From Emcibacteraceae bacterium (GTDB taxonomy: Bacteria > Pseudomonadota > Alphaproteobacteria > Sphingomonadales > Emcibacteraceae): a DNA stretch of 10,730 nt. This document shows positions 1 through 7,674 of the stretch, piece after piece (within the stretch, counting starts at the first letter, position 1; each line of letters opens with the position of its first letter). The position numbers and the translations under genes were made by a program. The DNA is taken from positions 1 to 10,730 of the forward strand of contig JAESUD010000056.1 in the NCBI GenBank assembly GCA_016763335.1, written 5' to 3'. Under the pieces are notes generated by a model. That model worked only from the letters and a program-made list of their open reading frames with translations. It made no database searches and was not told the DNA's origin.

Positions 1-1227
1 AGATAGGCTCATTCGCTGTTCAACGCCAAATCTATGCTGTTCATCAATCACTGCCATTGCAAGATCATGATAAATCACATCTTTTTGAAATATGGCATGG
101 GTGCCTATCAGAATATCAATTTTTCCTGCGGCAAGCTCTTCAAGCATAGCTTCCCGGGCTTTGCCTTTATCCCTACCGGTAAGCACCGCAATATTAACAT
201 CCACTCCTTCTGTCATGTCAATCAGACTGTTATAATGCTGACGAGCAAGGATTTCTGTTGGTGCAAGGATCGCAGCCTGCGCACCATTTTCAATCGCAAC
301 CAGCATCGCCAACAGTGCAACAACCGTTTTACCGCTCCCCACATCCCCTTGAAGCAACCGCATCATTGCCGATGGTTCAGCCATATCATTTTTTATTTCA
401 ACGACTGATTTTTGTTGTGCTCCCGTTAACTGATAAGGAAGTTTCGCGAGCACCTGATCAATCAAACGCCCCGAGGATTTCATGATACGACCTTTTTTCT
501 TTTTGGTTTGTCGTCTCATTATCTCAAGCGCCAATTGGTTAGCGAGGATTTCATCATAAGCCAGCCGTGTACGAGCAATACATGAATGGTTTGTATCATC
601 GAGGTTTTCTGGATGATGGGCCTTATCAAGTGATGTTTTCCAGCTTGGCCATTTTTCCCTGTCCAATAAACTTTTATCTAGCCATTCTGGTAGTTCCAGG
701 GCTTTACTTGTCGCGTCATTAATGATCCGCGCCATGACTTTCCCGCTAACGCCAGCCGTAAGCGGATATACCGGTTCAACCTCAGGGATTTCGCTTTTAC
801 GGTCAAGCGGCAACATATAATCTGGATGACTCATTTGCAGTTGACCGTTGTAAACTTCCACCTTGCCACTGATCAGGCGTTTTTCGCCTTCGGGTAATTG
901 GGCAAAAATATAATCACGTCTTGGATGAAAAAACACCAACTGAATGGACCCCGTATCGTCATGGCACCAGACACGGTATGGTTTTTTACTCCTTGCCGGT
1001 ACGACGTCATGCTTTCCGACGGTAATTTCGAGCGTGGCCACCTGATCAAATAAAATATCTTTTAAATCCGGCCCTGAGCGCCTGTCGATAATATCAACGG
1101 GCATATGCCAAAGCAGATCAAGAATTCTTGTTCCTGCGACCTTTTCCAGATTGGCAGAAATGCGCGCGCCAACACCCGGTAAACTAGCCGTTTCAACAAA
1201 AAAAGGATAAAGTATTTCTGGTCGCAT
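1..1227 (-). CDS. recG: ATP-dependent DNA helicase RecG, N-terminal part (3' end outside window)
   Basis: The reading frame is open on the minus strand from an ATG at 1227-1225 to the window edge, giving 409 codons of a protein usually near 690 aa; the C-terminal helicase half is cut off. RecG is an SF2 translocase that remodels stalled replication forks and branch-migrates Holliday junctions. The N-terminal wedge/OB region is seen around residues 15-170 (LPGVGARISANLEK, then LEITVGKHDVVPARSK and SGKVEVYNGQLQMSHPDY). Walker A is GDVGSGKT at residues 294-301, motif Ia is APTEILARQHY, and the Walker B/DEQH box is at residues 395-398. A modest Shine-Dalgarno (ACGGA) ends 5 bases before the ATG. 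The gene is divergent from sdhE-mfd across 87 bases. Walker A and the surrounding helicase motifs are close to those of Mfd, but the wedge domain and the lack of a CarD-like region make this RecG. Confidence 0.96.
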   Translation of the reverse strand, partial: MRPEILYPFFVETASLPGVGARISANLEKVAGTRILDLLWHMPVDIIDRRSGPDLKDILFDQVATLEITVGKHDVVPARSKKPYRVWCHDDTGSIQLVFFHPRRDYIFAQLPEGEKRLISGKVEVYNGQLQMSHPDYMLPLDRKSEIPEVEPVYPLTAGVSGKVMARIINDATSKALELPEWLDKSLLDREKWPSWKTSLDKAHHPENLDDTNHSCIARTRLAYDEILANQLALEIMRRQTKKKKGRIMKSSGRLIDQVLAKLPYQLTGAQQKSVVEIKNDMAEPSAMMRLLQGDVGSGKTVVALLAMLVAIENGAQAAILAPTEILARQHYNSLIDMTEGVDVNIAVLTGRDKGKAREAMLEELAAGKIDILIGTHAIFQKDVIYHDLAMAVIDEQHRFGVEQRMSLS

Positions 1228-1314
1228 AACATTCCGTAATATTTATGGTTTTAATCTTCGTTATATTTTAATATACACATATCATATCTTACCAATAGTC
1301 GAATGAGAAGTTAA
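1228..1314. promoter_or_regulatory. Divergent intergenic control region between recG and sdhE-mfd
   Basis: These 87 very AT-rich bases separate the recG start (minus) from the sdhE start (plus), so promoters for both units should lie here or in the first codons. A perfect dyad TATATT-TT-AATATA lies at 1262-1275, and several TATATT/TATCAT-like -10 candidates exist on both strands. No convincing -35/-10 pair could be chosen by eye, and no known operator is recognised. The role is inferred from gene orientation only. Confidence 0.5.
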
Positions 1315-1632
1315 GTGACACAATTTAATACACCCGGTTTTGTTGAAGGCCAAATTGATAAAGACGAAAGCATCGAAATCCGCAGAAAACGGCTGAAATT
1401 CAGAAGCTGGCACCGCGGCATTAAAGAAGCTGATATTTTACTTGGCTCATTTGCTGACAAGTTTCTCGGCAAAATGACGACCGAACAGTTGGATAAATAC
1501 GAGAATTTATTACGCGAAGCTGATTCTGATATTGTTGCCTGGATCACAAAAGATCGCCCCTCACCGGATCACTATGATCATGATGTGATGGAAATGTTAA
1601 AATCCATTGATTATCTCAAGATACTCAAGTGA
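1315..1632 (+). CDS. sdhE: FAD assembly factor SdhE (succinate dehydrogenase flavinylation factor)
   Basis: A 105-aa protein of the SdhE/YgfY/Sdh5 family (DUF339), which promotes covalent attachment of FAD to the SdhA flavoprotein of succinate dehydrogenase. The diagnostic RGxxE motif is RGIKE at residues 34-38, followed by the family stretch ADILLGSFADK and a helical C-terminal part (LDKYENLLREADSDIVAWI). It is slightly longer than the usual 80-95 aa. The start is GTG at 1315; an in-frame TAA directly precedes it and the next in-frame Met is at about residue 54, beyond the motif, so the GTG start is well supported. A weak GAG/GAGAAG Shine-Dalgarno lies just upstream. Its stop overlaps the mfd start by 4 bases (GTGA), so the two are almost certainly co-transcribed and translationally coupled. 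An sdhE gene between recG and mfd is a known alphaproteobacterial arrangement. Confidence 0.94.
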   Translation: MTQFNTPGFVEGQIDKDESIEIRRKRLKFRSWHRGIKEADILLGSFADKFLGKMTTEQLDKYENLLREADSDIVAWITKDRPSPDHYDHDVMEMLKSIDYLKILK

Positions 1633-4600
1633 TCAATTTATCCACACCTGAAGTCCCCCTGATTTTAAGCAACGTACCGGAAGGTATGGACGCACTTGTG
1701 CTGGCCAAAGCCGCGCAAGAACTAAATGACGGTCAGGTATTAATGCATATTGCCCGGGACGATCTTAGAATGGAAAATATGGCTGAGCTGGTGGCTTATT
1801 ATGCTCCGGACGCCGAAGTAATTACTTTCCCCGCATGGGACTGTCTTCCATATGACCGGGTTTCACCGAACCCAGACATTCTTGCCAGGCGAATGACGGC
1901 ATTAATTAAAATTCTTAATCCCAGCAAAAAACAGATTATCATCAGCACTATTAATGCCGTGACCCAGTTTATCCCGGCCCGAGACATCATTAAATCGGCC
2001 AGTTTTAAAACAGCCGTCGGACAAAAACTAGATCAGGATGCCCTGACAACATACCTTGCACATAATGGTTATTCACGGGCAAGTACCGTCGTCGATCAGG
2101 GAGATTTCGCAATACGCGGCAATATCATAGATATTTTCCCACCGGGATCGAAAAAACCACTGCGCATTGATCTTTGGGGTGATGAAATTGACAGCATAAA
2201 AATATTTGACCCCATTAGCCAACGAACCGAAGATAAAGCCAATAAAATTGAATTGGTTCCTATGGGGGAAGTCTTTCTCGACGAAAAATCAATAAACCAT
2301 TTCAGACGCGCTTATGTCAGTGAATTTGGCCCGGCCCGCGGTAATGACCCGCTTTATGAAGCCGTCATGAATGCCCGCAGGCACGCTGGCATGGAACATT
2401 GGTTATCCTTTTTTCATGAAAAGCTTGAAAGTATTTTTGATTATATTCCAAACGCCGTTGTTACGATGGATAGCCTAACCACAGAAGCGCTCGAAACGCG
2501 GCTCAGTTCAATATCGGATTATTATCTTGCGCGAAAATCAGCTTACGAGGAAACACCCAATAAAAAAGACAGCATAGCCCCTTATAAGCCTATCCCTCCT
2601 TCCACCTTATTCATGAGCGCGGCCCAGTGGAAAAAGCGTGCAGAACAATTTAAAGTACACCAGTTTAACCAGTTTGATGCGCCGCCAGAACAAAATACAC
2701 GCGTCTTTGATGGGACAGTAGGGCGGAATTTTGCCCCTGAACGCAACGATAAAAAGATCAATATTTATGACGCGCTTAGAAAGCATGTTGTCAGCGTTCA
2801 GCAAAGTGGTAAAAAAGTCTATATCGCCAGTTATAGCATTGGTGCCAGAGACAGGTTAAGCGGCGTACTTAACGACCACGGCATGGCGAGGCATAAATTA
2901 CTGGATAGCTGGAAAAGTGCAAAACGCCTTACCACAGATATTATAGGACTTGTCATTCTTCCGCTTGAAAGTGGGTTTGAAACAGACAAGTTTGCCATAA
3001 TTTCTGAGCAGGATATTCTCGGCGACCGCCTCATTCGCAAAGTAAGACGCACACGAAAGGCTGAAAATTTCATATCGGAAGCATCGTCCCTTACCCCCGG
3101 CGATCTGGTTATCCATCTCGACCACGGCATAGGACGTTATGTCGGTCTAAAAACCATTGAAGTGAACGGCGCAGCCCATGACTGTGTCTTGCTCACTTAT
3201 CATGGTGGCGACAAATTATATGTACCGGTCGAAAATATCGAAATATTAAGCCGTTACGGCAGTGAAGACAGTGACGGAAAACTTGATAAATTAGGCGGCG
3301 CAGCGTGGCAAGGACGCAAAGCGAAGCTCAAAAAACGTATTCGTGAAATGGCCGACGAGTTAATCAAGGTTGCCGCCGACCGCGCCCTAAGGAAAGGCGA
3401 AGTGATCAAACCGACAGACGGGCTTTATAACGAGTTCTGTGCCCGCTTCCCCTATACCGAGACCGATGATCAACTAAGAGCCATCAGCGACGTTATTAAA
3501 GACCTTGCAAGTGGCCGTCCTATGGACCGGCTTATTTGCGGCGATGTCGGCTTTGGTAAGACAGAAGTCGCCCTTAGAACGGCGTTTCTTGCAGTGATGG
3601 AAGGGTTTCAGGTGGCGATAGTTGCGCCAACCACCTTGCTCGCAAGGCAACATTATAAAACATTCTGCGAACGGTTTAAGGGACTTAACATAAAAGTCGG
3701 TCATTTATCGCGACTTGTTCCGCCAAAAATTCAGAAACTAACCAGAGAAGAAATTTCAAAAGGCGACTGCGAAATTTTAATCGGCACTCATGCAGTGCTC
3801 AGTGATAAAATACATTTTAATAACCTTGGTCTATTGGTCATTGATGAAGAACAACATTTTGGTGTTGTTCATAAAGAAAAATTAAAAAAATTAAAAAATA
3901 ATGTGCATGTGCTGACCCTGACCGCCACACCAATACCCCGTACATTACAGCTCGCCATGAGCGGCATACAAGGGCTTAGCTTAATCGCTACACCACCGAT
4001 CGACCGGCTCGCCATCAGAACTTTTGTTTTGCCAATGGATGATCTAGTTATTCGTGAAGCATTGCTGCGTGAACATTACCGCGGCGGGCAAAGCTTTTAT
4101 GTCTGCCCGCGTATATCCGACCTTAAAGAAATTCATGAATTTTTGAAAGAAACCGTACCCGAGGTTAAAGTCGTCACCGCCCACGGTCGCATGGCCCCCG
4201 GACAAATTGAAGATATAATGAACGCCTTTTATGACGGCGCTTATGATGTACTGCTGTCGACAACTATTGTTGAAAGTGGGCTTGATATTCCAACGGCTAA
4301 TACCATGATTATTCACCGCGCCGATAATTATGGCCTTGCCCAGCTTTATCAGCTACGCGGCCGTGTAGGACGTTCTAAAGTTCGGGCCTATGCTTATCTG
4401 ACCCTTCCACCGAACCGTATTCCGACAGCACAGGCGGAAAAAAGACTACATGTCCTGCAAACTCTTGATACCCTTGGTGCCGGCTTTACACTGGCAAGTC
4501 ATGACCTTGATATTCGCGGGGCCGGAAACCTACTTGGTGATGAACAGTCCGGACATATTAAAGAAGTTGGTATTGAACTATACCAGCAAATGCTTGAAGA

Positions 4601-5102
4601 AGCCGTGGCGCAAGCAAAATCAGGCATTGCCAATGATGAATATGAAGAAAGCTGGTCACCACAAATAAATGTCGGCGCATCAGTGATGATCCCTGAAAGA
4701 TATGTCAAAGATTTAAATTTAAGAATGTCACTCTATAGACGCATTGCTGAACTAGCTGACAAACAGGATATTAATGCCTTTGGTGCAGAATTAATCGACC
4801 GTTTTGGGAAGCTACCTGAAGAAGTCGAACATCTTCTTAAAATTATTGAAATTAAACAATATTGCCGCAGAGCAGGTATTGAGAAAATAGAAACCGGTCC
4901 AAAAGGCGCGATTGTGACTTTTAAAAATTCAAAATTTGCTAACCCTGGCGGATTGATTGAGTTCCTGACACGGCAAGGTTCGGTCACTAAAATCAGACCG
5001 GATCACCGACTTGTCTATGTGCGTAAATGGTCAAAAGTCGAAAACAGGTTAATCGGGTCACTTAACCTGTCACACGCCCTCGCAAAGATTGCGGAAAGTT
5101 AA
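1629..5102 (+). CDS. mfd: Transcription-repair coupling factor Mfd
   Basis: This 1157-aa protein is close to the usual family length (E. coli about 1148). Mfd binds RNA polymerase stalled at a lesion, pushes it off and recruits UvrA for transcription-coupled nucleotide excision repair. The N-terminal UvrB-like module covers about residues 10-350 (FPAWDCLPYDRVSP; GDFAIRGNIIDIFPPGS). The CarD-like RNA-polymerase-interacting domain begins near residue 487 (LTPGDLVIHLDHGIGRYVGL). The SF2 translocase has Walker A GDVGFGKT at 638-645, DEEQH at 739-743, TLTATPIPRTLQ and QLRGRVGRSK. The TRG motif region is near 957-980 (SHDLDIRGAGNLLGDEQSGH), and the C-terminal D7 domain follows (PERYVKDLNLRMSLYRRI). 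The GTG start at 1629 overlaps the sdhE TGA, has no strong Shine-Dalgarno and probably depends on coupling. No clear terminator follows the stop. The protein looks intact. Confidence 0.98.
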   Translation: MINLSTPEVPLILSNVPEGMDALVLAKAAQELNDGQVLMHIARDDLRMENMAELVAYYAPDAEVITFPAWDCLPYDRVSPNPDILARRMTALIKILNPSKKQIIISTINAVTQFIPARDIIKSASFKTAVGQKLDQDALTTYLAHNGYSRASTVVDQGDFAIRGNIIDIFPPGSKKPLRIDLWGDEIDSIKIFDPISQRTEDKANKIELVPMGEVFLDEKSINHFRRAYVSEFGPARGNDPLYEAVMNARRHAGMEHWLSFFHEKLESIFDYIPNAVVTMDSLTTEALETRLSSISDYYLARKSAYEETPNKKDSIAPYKPIPPSTLFMSAAQWKKRAEQFKVHQFNQFDAPPEQNTRVFDGTVGRNFAPERNDKKINIYDALRKHVVSVQQSGKKVYIASYSIGARDRLSGVLNDHGMARHKLLDSWKSAKRLTTDIIGLVILPLESGFETDKFAIISEQDILGDRLIRKVRRTRKAENFISEASSLTPGDLVIHLDHGIGRYVGLKTIEVNGAAHDCVLLTYHGGDKLYVPVENIEILSRYGSEDSDGKLDKLGGAAWQGRKAKLKKRIREMADELIKVAADRALRKGEVIKPTDGLYNEFCARFPYTETDDQLRAISDVIKDLASGRPMDRLICGDVGFGKTEVALRTAFLAVMEGFQVAIVAPTTLLARQHYKTFCERFKGLNIKVGHLSRLVPPKIQKLTREEISKGDCEILIGTHAVLSDKIHFNNLGLLVIDEEQHFGVVHKEKLKKLKNNVHVLTLTATPIPRTLQLAMSGIQGLSLIATPPIDRLAIRTFVLPMDDLVIREALLREHYRGGQSFYVCPRISDLKEIHEFLKETVPEVKVVTAHGRMAPGQIEDIMNAFYDGAYDVLLSTTIVESGLDIPTANTMIIHRADNYGLAQLYQLRGRVGRSKVRAYAYLTLPPNRIPTAQAEKRLHVLQTLDTLGAGFTLASHDLDIRGAGNLLGDEQSGHIKEVGIELYQQMLEEAVAQAKSGIANDEYEESWSPQINVGASVMIPERYVKDLNLRMSLYRRIAELADKQDINAFGAELIDRFGKLPEEVEHLLKIIEIKQYCRRAGIEKIETGPKGAIVTFKNSKFANPGGLIEFLTRQGSVTKIRPDHRLVYVRKWSKVENRLIGSLNLSHALAKIAES

Positions 5103-5122
5103 TCTCAGAATAGATAAAATTT

Positions 5123-5136
5123 TTAATAACTATTAA
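5123..5136. promoter_or_regulatory. 14-bp dyad TTAATA-AC-TATTAA upstream of the FlgC-like gene (candidate operator)
   Basis: Perfect 6-base arms with a 2-base centre, ending 20 bases before a consensus -10 hexamer and overlapping the expected -35 position. The same arms recur at 10678-10691 upstream of DUF2336 copy B. It can also be read as TTAA-N6-TTAA, one base short of the alphaproteobacterial CtrA spacing TTAA-N7-TTAA, so it is not a canonical CtrA box. The DNA here is very AT-rich, so chance cannot be excluded. Confidence 0.3.
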
Positions 5137-5156
5137 TGGATATTTAGAGTGTTTTT

Positions 5157-5162
5157 TATAAT
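5157..5162 (+). promoter_or_regulatory. Candidate -10 hexamer TATAAT for a leaderless transcript of the FlgC-like gene
   Basis: A perfect TATAAT ends 8 bases before the ATG at 5171. Transcription would start at about 5169-5170, leaving almost no 5' leader. No Shine-Dalgarno is present before the ATG (ATATATCCTC), which fits leaderless translation. The -35 candidate (TTAATG at 5133-5138, 18-base spacer) is poor. An alternative is simple read-through from mfd, 68 bases upstream. Confidence 0.3.
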
Positions 5163-5170
5163 ATATCCTC

Positions 5171-5584
5171 ATGATTAATGGAATTAACACAAGTCTGTCC
5201 GGGTTACTGGCGGCATCAACAAGGGCAAGTACGGCTGCCAATAACATTGTTAATGCCTATAATACCTCTACGCCGGCTGGTGGCGACACACAAACCGCGG
5301 CCCTTCGTACGTCACGGGCATATGTTCCTCAAAGAGTTGCTAATTCATCACAAAAACATGGTGGTGTTATTGCAACAAAATTTTCAATAAACCCAGCCTC
5401 ACTAACGGTTTATAGCCCGGATAACCCGATTGCTAACGATAGTGGTTTTATCAATATTCCTAATGTTGATCCTGCGGTTGAATTTTCCGAATTGATCAAA
5501 GCAAAGCATGCCTATAAGGCAAATATCGCTGTATTAAGAACACTATATGATACACAGGACGCTGCACTCGATATTATAAAATAG
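5171..5584 (+). CDS. Orphan FlgC-like flagellar basal-body rod protein
   Basis: A 137-aa protein, about the size of FlgC, with the two-ended layout of axial flagellar proteins. The N-terminal helix SLSGLLAASTRASTAANNIVNA (residues 8-29) is a divergent form of the rod/hook motif that normally reads SGL...AxNIANxxT. The C-terminal helix NVDPAVEFSELIKAKHAYKA and following residues (about 98-135) match the Flg_bbr_C pattern NVDxxxE...I.A.xAYxAN. The middle contains SLTVYSPDNPIANDSGFI, which resembles the FlgC segment before the C-terminal helix. Such proteins assemble in the periplasmic rod after type III flagellar export, and no Sec signal is seen. No flgB, fliE or other flagellar gene is adjacent, so this is probably not the main flgC but an orphan paralogue; an exact family name would be over-reach. 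The next gene begins 165 bases downstream. Confidence 0.8.
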   Translation: MINGINTSLSGLLAASTRASTAANNIVNAYNTSTPAGGDTQTAALRTSRAYVPQRVANSSQKHGGVIATKFSINPASLTVYSPDNPIANDSGFINIPNVDPAVEFSELIKAKHAYKANIAVLRTLYDTQDAALDIIK

Positions 5585-5749
5585 TCTAATTTCTTGAATG
5601 AATAAGTGATTAATAATAAAGATTCGTCTCAAGAACACTTATAGAGTATTTTCTTAACCATTTGCTTCTATACTCATTACAAATATTAGAAATACATACA
5701 GACGAATGCTATTATATTACAAATTAAACAGTCAATTTGGGCATAATAA
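5585..5749. other. AT-rich intergenic leader upstream of DUF2336 copy A, with three small inverted repeats
   Basis: 165 bases with no gene. TTCTTGA (5591-5597) pairs with TCAAGAA (5629-5635); ATAAGTG (5602-5608) pairs with CACTTAT (5636-5642); ATTCGTCT (5622-5629) pairs with AGACGAAT (5700-5707). The first two interleave, so they are alternatives rather than one hairpin. No U-tract terminator is evident. A promoter for DUF2336 copy A is expected here, but no clear -35/-10 pair stands out. Confidence 0.35.
5654..5661 (+). promoter_or_regulatory. CtrA half-site-like octamer TTAACCAT
   Basis: TTAACCAT matches the half-site described for the alphaproteobacterial cell-cycle regulator CtrA and lies 88 bases upstream of the DUF2336 copy A start. 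No second TTAA lies at the spacing of a full TTAA-N7-TTAA box. A single 8-mer is weak evidence. Confidence 0.22.
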
Positions 5750-6862
5750 ATGAGCGACACAATAAATACCGGCAAAGAAATTCAAAACCTGATAAAACTC
5801 GCTCACGATAATAGTACAGACGGACGTGCAGATTTATTTAACGGTATTACAGATTTAATCGAAACCCAACATCAACAGATTTCCTCAACAGAAATAGACC
5901 TGATGATGGATATCCTCGGTACAATTATTTCTGACATCGAAATTTCATTAAGAAAAAAATTATCCCTTAAACTTGCTGATAATGATGATGTGCCAGTGGA
6001 ACTCATTATTCTATTAGCTAATGACGAAATTGAAGTTGCGAACCCAGTCCTTATCCAAAACACCCTTTTAACCGATAAAGAACTCGTTAGCATAATTCAA
6101 CGAAAATCAAGACAGCATCAATTAAGTATCGCAGCTAGAAAAATGCTTTCGTCAGAAGTATCTAGAGAGCTAATCAGTACCGATGATGATGGGGTTATTG
6201 TTACATTACTGACGAACCAGAGCGCAAAAATTGATAATGCATCTATTGAAAAAATTGTTGAAAAATCAAAAACACGCGAAGTGTTACAACCACCGCTTAT
6301 TCGCCGCGAAGATTTACCAAAGCATGTAGCTGCCCGCATGTATAGCTGGATTTCAATGTCCCTCAAACAGGAACTACTTGAAATCCATTCATTCTCAGCC
6401 GAAGACCTAGAAGAAACAATCGCGTCTTCGATTGATGAAATGAAAAGTGAAGATGATAAAAACATTAATATTGTTGACAGTGAAAAAACACTGATTAAAA
6501 AATTAAAAAAAGCAAATAAGCTTCATATTTCATTTCTGATGAAAAGCCTACGGCAAGGGAATATCAGATTATTCGAGTTGGCATTTGCAGAAATATTGAA
6601 TATTCCCGATAATATTATGTGCAATGTTTTATACGAACGTGGCCCGGCGGCACTCGCAATTGCCTGTTGTGCGGCAAAGATTGATAAGTCGGTATTCCTC
6701 ACTATTTTCCGTCTGACACGGGAAGCAAAAATGATGGATACTGAATTAAGCCAAGCAGAGATCGAACATACATATAGTCAATTTGTTAATACCGATGAAC
6801 AACGTGCCAAAAGCATTTTACATAAATGGGTTGAAGATTCTGCCCGTAATCCTATATTCTAA
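5750..6862 (+). CDS. DUF2336 family protein, copy A (function unknown)
   Basis: A 370-aa, wholly helical-looking soluble protein without signal peptide or membrane segment. It matches the DUF2336 pattern (largely alphaproteobacterial, function unknown): an N-terminal helical part, then LLANDEIEVANPVLIQNTLL (residues 88-107), LSIAARKMLSSEVSRELI, and repeated helix pairs of HEAT-like character (VIVTLLTNQSAKIDNASIEKI, PPLIRREDLPKHVAARMY). A charged linker at about residues 225-250 (EMKSEDDKNINIVDSEK) leads to a C-terminal block with SLRQGNIRLFELAFAEIL at 266-283. It is a clear paralogue of the protein at 9396-10517, sharing the LAND.IEVA.P.L and SLRQ signatures. The start is ATG at 5750 with only a weak GGG upstream. 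NAD kinase follows after 36 bases on the same strand, so the two probably form an operon. HEAT-like proteins often act as protein-binding scaffolds; that role is inference here. Confidence 0.88.
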   Translation: MSDTINTGKEIQNLIKLAHDNSTDGRADLFNGITDLIETQHQQISSTEIDLMMDILGTIISDIEISLRKKLSLKLADNDDVPVELIILLANDEIEVANPVLIQNTLLTDKELVSIIQRKSRQHQLSIAARKMLSSEVSRELISTDDDGVIVTLLTNQSAKIDNASIEKIVEKSKTREVLQPPLIRREDLPKHVAARMYSWISMSLKQELLEIHSFSAEDLEETIASSIDEMKSEDDKNINIVDSEKTLIKKLKKANKLHISFLMKSLRQGNIRLFELAFAEILNIPDNIMCNVLYERGPAALAIACCAAKIDKSVFLTIFRLTREAKMMDTELSQAEIEHTYSQFVNTDEQRAKSILHKWVEDSARNPIF

Positions 6863-6898
6863 CTTTATATATTAATTTATTTTGCAGTTAGGTTAGAT

Positions 6899-7672
6899 AT
6901 GTCTCAAATTGACATCAAGCTCGCATTGGTGAACGGTGATAGCGAAGCCGCCCAAAATTCGGCAGAGCAACTAAAGAAAATTTATCCATTTGTTCCAGTA
7001 AGTGAAGCCGATGTTATCGTTGCACTTGGTGGGGATGGATTTATGTTGCATTTACTTCATGAAATGCTTGAGGTTGAAACGCCAATTTTTGGAATGAATT
7101 TAGGTACCATTGGCTTTTTGCTCAATGAATTTACACCAGACAAACTGGTCAACCGCATAAATGATGCAATCCCCGTTAAAATGCACCCGTTAAAAATGAA
7201 CGCCGTTACTGTTGACGGCAAAATCACAGAAGCACTCGCATTCAACGAAGTATCGTTGCTTAGAGAAACTCGTCAAACTGCGAAAATTAAAATATATGTA
7301 GATGACAAACTAAGGTTGGAAGAACTTGCTTGCGACGGCATTCTACTTTCCACGCCTGCCGGAAGTACGGCTTATAATTTATCCGCGCACGGACCTATCA
7401 TCCCCATGGAGGCTAATATTCTTGCCCTGACCCCAATCAGTGCGTTTAGACCACGCCGTTGGCGCGGGGCGCTAATGTCACAGAATGTAAAAATAAAATT
7501 TGAGGTCTGCCACCCGGAAAAAAGACCCGTAAGTGCTGTCGCCGATACAATTGAAGTAAGAAATGTTAAATCTGTAACCATTATACAGGATCAAACCACA
7601 ACAAAAACATTGTTGTTTGATAAAGAACATACGCTTGAAGAGCGTATATTAAACGAACAATTTATTGAATAA
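6899..7672 (+). CDS. nadK: NAD kinase (ATP-NAD kinase)
   Basis: A 257-aa cytosolic enzyme that phosphorylates NAD to NADP using ATP (or polyphosphate in some members), the only known route to NADP. The GGDG motif is at residues 44-47 (VIVALGGDGFMLHLL), the conserved NE pair at 116-117 (AFNEVSLLRE), and the glycine-rich STPAGSTAYNLSAHGPII begins at residue 151. The C-terminal strand region RPVSAVADTIEVRNV completes the fold. The length fits the short alphaproteobacterial form, which lacks the longer N-terminal extension of enterobacterial NadK. The start is ATG at 6899 with a weak AGG upstream. It follows DUF2336 copy A by 36 bases and its stop lies 2 bases from the stop of the convergent histidine kinase gene, leaving no room for a terminator between them. 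All key motifs are intact. Confidence 0.96.
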   Translation: MSQIDIKLALVNGDSEAAQNSAEQLKKIYPFVPVSEADVIVALGGDGFMLHLLHEMLEVETPIFGMNLGTIGFLLNEFTPDKLVNRINDAIPVKMHPLKMNAVTVDGKITEALAFNEVSLLRETRQTAKIKIYVDDKLRLEELACDGILLSTPAGSTAYNLSAHGPIIPMEANILALTPISAFRPRRWRGALMSQNVKIKFEVCHPEKRPVSAVADTIEVRNVKSVTIIQDQTTTKTLLFDKEHTLEERILNEQFIE

Positions 7673-7674
7673 TT

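Noticed and set aside
34..485. Two plus-strand open frames (124 and 75 aa) near the left edge
   Set aside because: They lie antisense to the RecG helicase core, which is unmistakable on the minus strand; the translations show no family features.
3870..3900. A-rich run in mfd (two adjacent LKK codon groups) as a possible slippage or programmed frameshift site
   Set aside because: The frame continues intact through all downstream Mfd motifs, and the lysines fit the helicase sequence in this family.
1..5102. RecG and Mfd similarity as a sign of a local duplication or an anti-phage helicase pair
   Set aside because: Both are full housekeeping family members with distinct accessory domains; shared helicase motifs are the known RecG/Mfd relationship.
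5178..5390. 70-aa plus-strand frame overlapping the FlgC-like gene
   Set aside because: Out-of-frame shadow; the rod motifs are all in the frame starting at 5171.
7673..7674. Terminator between nadK and the histidine kinase gene
   Set aside because: Only 2 bases separate the stops and no GC-rich hairpin with a T-run is visible on either side.
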